Shown here piece by piece: positions 24,810 to 28,737 of a stretch of 28,737 nucleotides of DNA. Under the pieces are notes generated by a model that was given only the letters and a program-made list of their open reading frames with translations, did not search any database and had not been told where the DNA came from. Each line of letters starts with the position of its first letter. Position 1 is the first letter of the stretch. This DNA comes from a virus, in the IMG/VR virus record IMGVR_UViG_3300041016_000333, positions 1-28,737 of that record; one strand, written 5' to 3'. A program made the position numbers and the translations under genes.

Positions 24810-24962
24810 TTATTCATATTCTACTATTATTTTATCTTCAAGTTCAATAATCTCTATTATTGTATAATTATTATCACCATTATCTAATCTAATAAAATAA
24901 TTAACATCCATCATAAATGTTTCTAATGTGGAGTAATCATAATCTAATTCAATTGTTTTCAT
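24810..24962 (-). CDS. Small acidic hypothetical protein (50 aa)
   Basis: An ATG at 24962 overlaps the TGA of the DruA-like gene as ATGA and opens a 50-codon frame ending in TAA at 24810-24812. The product begins MKTIELDYDYSTLETFMMDV and ends IIEIIELEDKIIVEYE. It is strongly acidic with an alternating strand pattern. The 4-nt overlap and the terminator just beyond support a real, translationally coupled gene. A partner or regulator of the DruA-like protein is possible; no family is recognised. Confidence 0.65.
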   Translation of the reverse strand: MKTIELDYDYSTLETFMMDVNYFIRLDNGDNNYTIIEIIELEDKIIVEYE

Positions 24963-26092
24963 CTTATCATTTGTATTTCTTTTTTATGAATTGTTTCTTT
25001 TGTATAAATTTCCAATTCTGTTTTTAAACTATTCTCAATTTTTAATTTATCCCATCTTTTGGTTGCTTTATTTTTCCACCAATTAATCATATAATCTAAA
25101 TTAAATTTATCATAATTTTCTCCTTTAACCAATTCTACATTATCACCATATTTTATTTTATCCATTCCATTATCATAACCGTAATTTGAATAATAAAATC
25201 TTTTTTTGGTTTTTGCTTTCATTTTCTCTTTAATGAACTGATTAAATTGATTATATAGTTCAATATCATTTTCTTTTAATTTATTTTTAATTATTGATAT
25301 CATCTTATTAAATTCCCTCATTTTTGGGCCTGAACCTTTTGGATTAACCAATCTACCTTCCCATTCAGTTTTACCATAAAACTCTCTTAATCGTTTTAAA
25401 ATTGGTGTGTAAACCTCATCCGTTGGTAGTAATAAATTTTCACTTTCAGTTAATCCTTGATATCTTATAAATGGTTTCATTCCATCATACATACTTGTTC
25501 CTTTTATATCACCATATAATGATGTTGTTTCCCAATGAAGTATTTCACATTTTTGATTATATTTTTCATTAAAGATATTTCTGACTTCGTGTGATGTTGA
25601 TACCAATGCTATCAATTTACCACCAAGATAATTATATCCAAATGGTTGAACTGGTATTATTTGACATCCATTAACCATATGTTTATTAACTTGTGTTGAA
25701 TTTGGTGTATAATCAAAATATTCACTTCTTGGTTTGATTGAAATAACTGGTGATGCTATTCTTGTAAATCCTAAATAAGTTCCTGTATTATTTTCTTTTA
25801 CCCCAATATTCAATTGTCTTCCTATTTGACTTTCAACAGGCATTGATGCTATTGATTGAACTATGGTATTAAAAAAGTTTGAATCTAATACTTCAAATGT
25901 TATATCCATATCCATTGGTGACATTGTTGGATCATTAAATAAAAGTCCGTTATATCTGGTTAAATCTAATTTTTTAACTTTTTCTTTTTTCTTTTCATAG
26001 AAATAATCTTGTATGGTATCTAATTTATTATAAAATTGAATTAAATTATTAACCATCAAAATTACTTCATTGTAATTTATTTCTTCTTCCAT
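24959..26092 (-). CDS. DruA-like (DUF4338) protein
   Basis: The 377-aa protein has a central region (about 105-215) that I recognise as DUF4338/DruA-like: GFTRIASPVISIKPRSEYFDY, then VNGCQIIPVQPFGYNYLGGKLIALVSTSHEVRNIF and TTSLYGDIKGTSMYDG. The LGGKLIALVxTSxEVR helix looks like an acetyl-CoA-fold core. DruA is part of the Druantia anti-phage system, but stand-alone phage-encoded relatives have no established function; counter-defence, DNA modification or competition with other phages are options. The N-terminus (1-100) and the Lys-rich C-terminus (290-377) are less familiar. It is coupled to a 50-codon gene by ATGA and followed by a terminator. Confidence 0.6.
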   Translation of the reverse strand: MEEEINYNEVILMVNNLIQFYNKLDTIQDYFYEKKKEKVKKLDLTRYNGLLFNDPTMSPMDMDITFEVLDSNFFNTIVQSIASMPVESQIGRQLNIGVKENNTGTYLGFTRIASPVISIKPRSEYFDYTPNSTQVNKHMVNGCQIIPVQPFGYNYLGGKLIALVSTSHEVRNIFNEKYNQKCEILHWETTSLYGDIKGTSMYDGMKPFIRYQGLTESENLLLPTDEVYTPILKRLREFYGKTEWEGRLVNPKGSGPKMREFNKMISIIKNKLKENDIELYNQFNQFIKEKMKAKTKKRFYYSNYGYDNGMDKIKYGDNVELVKGENYDKFNLDYMINWWKNKATKRWDKLKIENSLKTELEIYTKETIHKKEIQMIR

Positions 26093-26110
26093 TGGTTATT
26101 TAATTAAAGT

Positions 26111-26350
26111 TTATTTATTCTTTAGATACTCATCTATTTTTTCTAATCTTTCTCCAAGTTCTTTTGAATATCCATATGATACAAAATCATTTAATACATT
26201 GGTGATTGATACCATTTCTTTTAATTCAACACAATATCTACAAGATTGTACCCATTCTACAACCAGTTTCATATTTGATTGAGTTGAGATTTGTCTACTT
26301 GTAGATTGTTCTACTTTTCTTTTTTCTGTTTCTGTTGGGATTTGTGCCAT
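26111..26350 (-). CDS. Small hypothetical protein with Cys pair
   Basis: The 79-aa protein has a polar N-terminus (MAQIPTETEKRKVEQSTSRQ), a CRYC motif (about 37-40) within WVQSCRYCVELKEMV, and a helical C-terminus ending KIDEYLKNK. The CxxC could bind metal with a partner, but there is no second pair. It lies 34 nt after the sigma-like gene and 18 nt before the DruA-like gene, in the same leftward unit. No family is recognised. Confidence 0.55.
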   Translation of the reverse strand: MAQIPTETEKRKVEQSTSRQISTQSNMKLVVEWVQSCRYCVELKEMVSITNVLNDFVSYGYSKELGERLEKIDEYLKNK

Positions 26351-26384
26351 TTTTTTCTGTTTTTAAAGGTTAATATATATAAAT

Positions 26385-26927
26385 TTAATAATTTTTATTC
26401 AATTTATCCAATTCTATTTTTATTTTTTTCTTCATTTTTTTAACTGTATGAAATGCTAAACAGTGATCTATCCCCCAATCTGTTTCAATCTGTCTATAGG
26501 TTTTATTATTAACAAAATATTCATCCCATATTGTTGCTTGAAACCAATCTTTCTTTATACCCTTATATATCTTATTTAACGTATCCAATTTCTCTTCAAA
26601 TATAATCTTATCATTTATATCACTATCATCGTCCATAAGGGTTATTTCGTCCATAAATTCATAATCTTTAACTCTTACATTCTTATGAAAACTTGATGTA
26701 TTTGAATGAACTTGATTCTTTACTGTATTTATGAAATAATATTTAAAATATCCCTGTCTATATACCTCATCAATCTTTTCTTTATTTTCCAAAAACGATA
26801 TTGCTATTTCTGATATCAGTTCTGGTTTTAAATCATATCGTGGGGATATTATATTATTTATTATTTCATCATATATTGAATTGGGGGTTGCTATTTCTAT
26901 TAGTAATCTATTTACCATTCTAATCAT
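26385..26927 (-). CDS. Sigma-factor-like protein upstream of packaging genes
   Basis: The 180-aa protein has the layout of a small sigma-70/ECF-like factor: a region-2-like helical block (about 35-75: ELISEIAISFLENKEKID...YFKYYFINTVKNQVHS), an acidic linker (about 89-112) and a region-4-like HTH (about 140-170: KTYRQIETDWGIDHCLAFHTVKKMKKKIK). The match is divergent, so function as a true sigma factor is inferred. Its position upstream of the packaging and virion genes fits a late-gene activator. It overlaps the preceding gene by 8 nt (ATGATTAG). It shares its layout with the C-terminal part of the fusion protein at 27934-28737. Confidence 0.6.
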   Translation of the reverse strand: MIRMVNRLLIEIATPNSIYDEIINNIISPRYDLKPELISEIAISFLENKEKIDEVYRQGYFKYYFINTVKNQVHSNTSSFHKNVRVKDYEFMDEITLMDDDSDINDKIIFEEKLDTLNKIYKGIKKDWFQATIWDEYFVNNKTYRQIETDWGIDHCLAFHTVKKMKKKIKIELDKLNKNY

Positions 26928-27324
26928 TAGTTTGATTTATATGATTTGAAATGGTTTTAAATAAATCATTGAAGTTTTCATTTACCATATCAATATCAAA
27001 TTCATCAGAATTACCCTCCATTTTTAATTCAACAATGAATATATGTCTAAACAAATAATTCATTCTGTCATATAGAGTTTTACATTCCTCGTATCGTTCA
27101 AGTTTAATTAGTTTTTCTATTCCTATGATAACTCTTGCGAATATCAATCCGTAATCACTTATAATTGAATTAACAATCTTATCCATTCTTTCTGTCTCCA
27201 GTTCAAAAAACTTATTTAAATTTAGGATCGTTAATACACTTGATTCAAATTCATCAATTTGATGTGTTATTAAATTGAAGATTACTTTTCCTTCATCTTC
27301 AAAATGGTCTGCTATTCTACACAT
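26920..27324 (-). CDS. Hypothetical helical protein
   Basis: I choose ATG at 27324 (134 aa, MCRIADHFEDEGKV...), because it overlaps the stop of the preceding HNH gene by 8 nt (ATGTGTAG). A longer frame starting at 27387 would overlap that gene by 71 nt. The product is mostly helical (LITHQIDEFESSVLTILNLNKFF; IIGIEKLIKLERYEECKTLYDRM) and has an acidic C-terminus, with no HTH, metal site or membrane segment. It sits directly before the sigma-like gene with an 8-nt overlap. An accessory role for the sigma-like protein is possible but unsupported beyond position. Confidence 0.55.
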   Translation of the reverse strand: MCRIADHFEDEGKVIFNLITHQIDEFESSVLTILNLNKFFELETERMDKIVNSIISDYGLIFARVIIGIEKLIKLERYEECKTLYDRMNYLFRHIFIVELKMEGNSDEFDIDMVNENFNDLFKTISNHINQTND

Positions 27325-27763
27325 TGTACGTATGGTATTGTTGTTTTGCTTGTTTATAAGCCTCTTCTGCCTCTGTTTCTGAATCAAACCTTCCTAAGAA
27401 GATTTTCTTATTGTTAAAATTGATTTGTGCTTGCCACATATTATAAATCTTGTTGAAGTAATATCCCTTCGCATTTCTATTAAAATTGTTTTCTTGTGGG
27501 GTTACTTCTCTTAAATTCTCAATTCTATTATCCAATCTATCTCTATTGATATGGTCTAACATATTTGCCATCTTTCCATAGGTATAATACCACGCAAATT
27601 GATGATGTGTCAATTGGTTTATTTTTGAATTGGTAATTGTTTTATATCCATTGGTAGCAATGAATGTAATTTCTTTTCCGTGTCTGTTGAAGACCTTTCC
27701 TGTTTCAGAATCATACGTATAACCTTGTTTGATTGCTGTTTGTAATTTTTCTAATCTTTCCAT
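27317..27763 (-). CDS. HNH homing endonuclease with AP2 domain
   Basis: The 148-aa protein is a free-standing homing-type endonuclease. The N-terminus has GYTYDSETGKVFNRHGKEI (about 14-32). The HNH core spans about 53-95, with His53/His54, DHINRDRLDNRIENLREVTPQENN (His71, Asn79 and Asn83). The C-terminal AP2-like DNA-binding domain spans about 99-140 (GYYFNKIYNMWQAQINFNNKKIFLGRFDSETEAEEAY). Key residues are present, so it may be active. Such genes spread by cutting genomes that lack them. It lies downstream of a terminator and an inverted repeat, with its own promoter not recognised. Confidence 0.85.
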   Translation of the reverse strand: MERLEKLQTAIKQGYTYDSETGKVFNRHGKEITFIATNGYKTITNSKINQLTHHQFAWYYTYGKMANMLDHINRDRLDNRIENLREVTPQENNFNRNAKGYYFNKIYNMWQAQINFNNKKIFLGRFDSETEAEEAYKQAKQQYHTYNV

Positions 27764-27769
27764 TATTTT

Positions 27770-27900
27770 ATCTGTTTTGTTAAGTTATTGGGTTACCCCT
27801 ATACTAATAAATATCAGGTAGTTTTGAAAAAGTCATAAATTGATAAAAAAAATCCCAACATTTTTTTAAGACATTGGGATTTTAACCTAACAAAACAGAT
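27770..27900. repeat. 18-bp inverted repeat flanking a terminator
   Basis: ATCTGTTTTGTTA at 27770-27782 is perfectly inverted as TAACAAAACAGAT at 27888-27900. Allowing one mismatch the arms extend to 18 bp (ATCTGTTTTGTTARGTTA), lying 100 bp or so apart and enclosing the terminator at 27851-27881. The left arm lies 6 nt upstream of the HNH-AP2 start codon. It could be a paired regulator site, an element boundary or a long stem. Confidence 0.6.
27851..27881 (-). terminator. Leftward rho-independent terminator after HNH-sigma gene
   Basis: AATCCCAA (27851-27858) pairs with TTGGGATT (27874-27881) around a 15-nt loop. On the minus strand the stem is followed by TTTTTTATC, so it ends transcription from the fusion gene at 27934-28737. 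Confidence 0.7.
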
Positions 27901-27933
27901 TACTATGTATTTTATAGTATAATAATAATTTAT

Positions 27934-28737
27934 TTATTTGAATTTATCCACATTATCTCTGATATACTTATATAATTTTTTTCTTTCCGTATCAATATTC
28001 CACAATGGACATCCTAATTCATCTTGAATTTCTTTTAATAATTTACTCTCCAATTTCATTTTAATAATTTCATACCATAAATAATTAACTTTTAAGAGAT
28101 GATCTAATACATTCTTGAAGAATTCTTCATTCTCATCATCATAATCTGTTTGGCATATATCTAATGTACCTAAATCTTCATAATTACGATTAATCTTCAA
28201 TGCTGATTTCTTTGGGTTAATGTTTATATAAACTTCATTCTTACATAAAATGAATATATATCCTTTTATTTCTTCAAATACGTTGGATATTCTATTCTCA
28301 CTAATCATTCTAATAATTTTAATGAATGCTTCGTTGATGATTGTATTCTTAATATGTTTATCAATTATTCTATTGAAACCTGGAACTCTATTTAAATTGA
28401 ATTTAATTATTTTTAATAATTTCTCATTACCAATATCTATTTGAGTTGAATAATCTATTTCTTCTAATCTTTTATTTTTAATCTCTTCAAGATTTGAAAT
28501 GCTATTATCATTTTTATTGCCGTTGATGTGATTAATTTTATAAACAATTGTTTTATACTTCAAATACCAAATAAGGTAGTGTGCTCTAATTGAAACAAAT
28601 TTACCATCAATTTTGGTTGAAACTACTTGGTATCCATAATTATCAATTGACCTTGATAATTTATTTCTTGATGTAAAAACTTCACCTGTTTCAATATTTG
28701 CTGTATACCCAACATCTAATAAAATTTTTATTTTTAA
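27934..28737 (-). CDS. HNH domain fused to sigma-like protein, 5' end beyond window
   Basis: The frame is open to the window edge, giving 267 visible residues; no ATG is in view, so the N-terminus is missing. Visible residues 10-85 form an HNH domain: GYTANIETGEVFTSRNK, then HYLIWYL (His53) and INHINGNKNDNSISNLEEI (His70), parallel to the HNH gene at 27317-27763. Residues about 95-267 have a sigma-like layout: a region-2-like block (IINEAFIKIIRMISEN...GYIFILCKNEVYI, about 133-172), an acidic linker (about 187-206) and a region-4-like HTH (about 230-262, LLKEIQDELGCPLWNIDTERKKL). Fusion of a homing nuclease to a sigma-like protein is unusual. It could also be an HNH gene grafted onto a regulator in an insertion event. 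Confidence 0.65.
   Translation of the reverse strand, partial: LKIKILLDVGYTANIETGEVFTSRNKLSRSIDNYGYQVVSTKIDGKFVSIRAHYLIWYLKYKTIVYKINHINGNKNDNSISNLEEIKNKRLEEIDYSTQIDIGNEKLLKIIKFNLNRVPGFNRIIDKHIKNTIINEAFIKIIRMISENRISNVFEEIKGYIFILCKNEVYININPKKSALKINRNYEDLGTLDICQTDYDDENEEFFKNVLDHLLKVNYLWYEIIKMKLESKLLKEIQDELGCPLWNIDTERKKLYKYIRDNVDKFK

Noticed and set aside
27325-27387. Longer N-terminus for the helical protein at 26920-27324
   Set aside because: It would overlap the HNH-AP2 coding region by 71 nt and adds only a Lys/Gln/Asn-rich tail; the ATG at 27324 gives a tidy 8-nt overlap.
28561-28563. TTG at 28563 as the start of a 209-aa gene
   Set aside because: The frame continues upstream without a stop to the window edge and encodes the first half of the HNH domain, so this start would cut the domain in two.

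Overview
The window is 28.7 kb of an AT-rich tailed-phage genome (or prophage), almost certainly from a siphovirus-like phage of a Bacteroidota host, probably Flavobacteria-like. The evidence is the order and style of the virion genes, the scarcity of Shine-Dalgarno sites (starts are preceded by A/T-rich leaders), and a Bacteroidota-type promoter (TTG-N19-TAnnTTTG) in front of the only rightward gene. The code is standard, with TAA, TAG and TGA used as stops. No tRNA, integrase, CRISPR array or insertion sequence was seen.

All genes but one run leftward, so the functional order is from high to low coordinates. The right end (28737-26385) holds regulatory and selfish genes: a gene cut by the window edge that joins an HNH endonuclease domain to a sigma-factor-like body, an HNH-AP2 homing endonuclease, an unknown helical protein, and a second sigma-like protein. 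Then come a small unknown protein, a DruA-like (DUF4338) protein and a 50-codon gene, closed by a terminator near 24770. The packaging genes follow (a CxxC/AT-hook protein, TerS, TerL). Next is a tail module: a probable tail assembly chaperone with an unlisted -1 frameshift product, a tail terminator fused to a C1q-like domain, a gp10-like neck protein, two large tail-tip/baseplate proteins, a long fibre protein, a beta-rich adhesin-like protein and the tape measure. The head module follows: XkdF-like protease, holin, scaffold, major capsid protein and tail tube. After a convergent hairpin and the lone rightward gene (a moron-like insertion), the left end carries a minor structural protein, portal, head-tail connector, a KTSC protein, a 56-codon gene, a fibre-like protein and a DUF5824-like protein.

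The most interesting pattern is regulatory. Four gene starts are preceded by an identical 15-mer containing TATAAT, each with an AACA(A/G)(A/T)-type box exactly 17 nt upstream. At least two more starts carry close variants at the same spacing. Three of the four exact sites lie just downstream of leftward terminators, so the late region looks divided into separate transcription units. Because the -10-like box sits 7-12 nt from the ATG, the transcripts would be leaderless or nearly so. The two sigma-like proteins encoded upstream are natural candidates to read these sites. This is inference from sequence, but it is a specific, testable candidate for an undescribed phage transcription switch.

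All functional names rest on recognition of motifs and gene order by eye; no database search was run.
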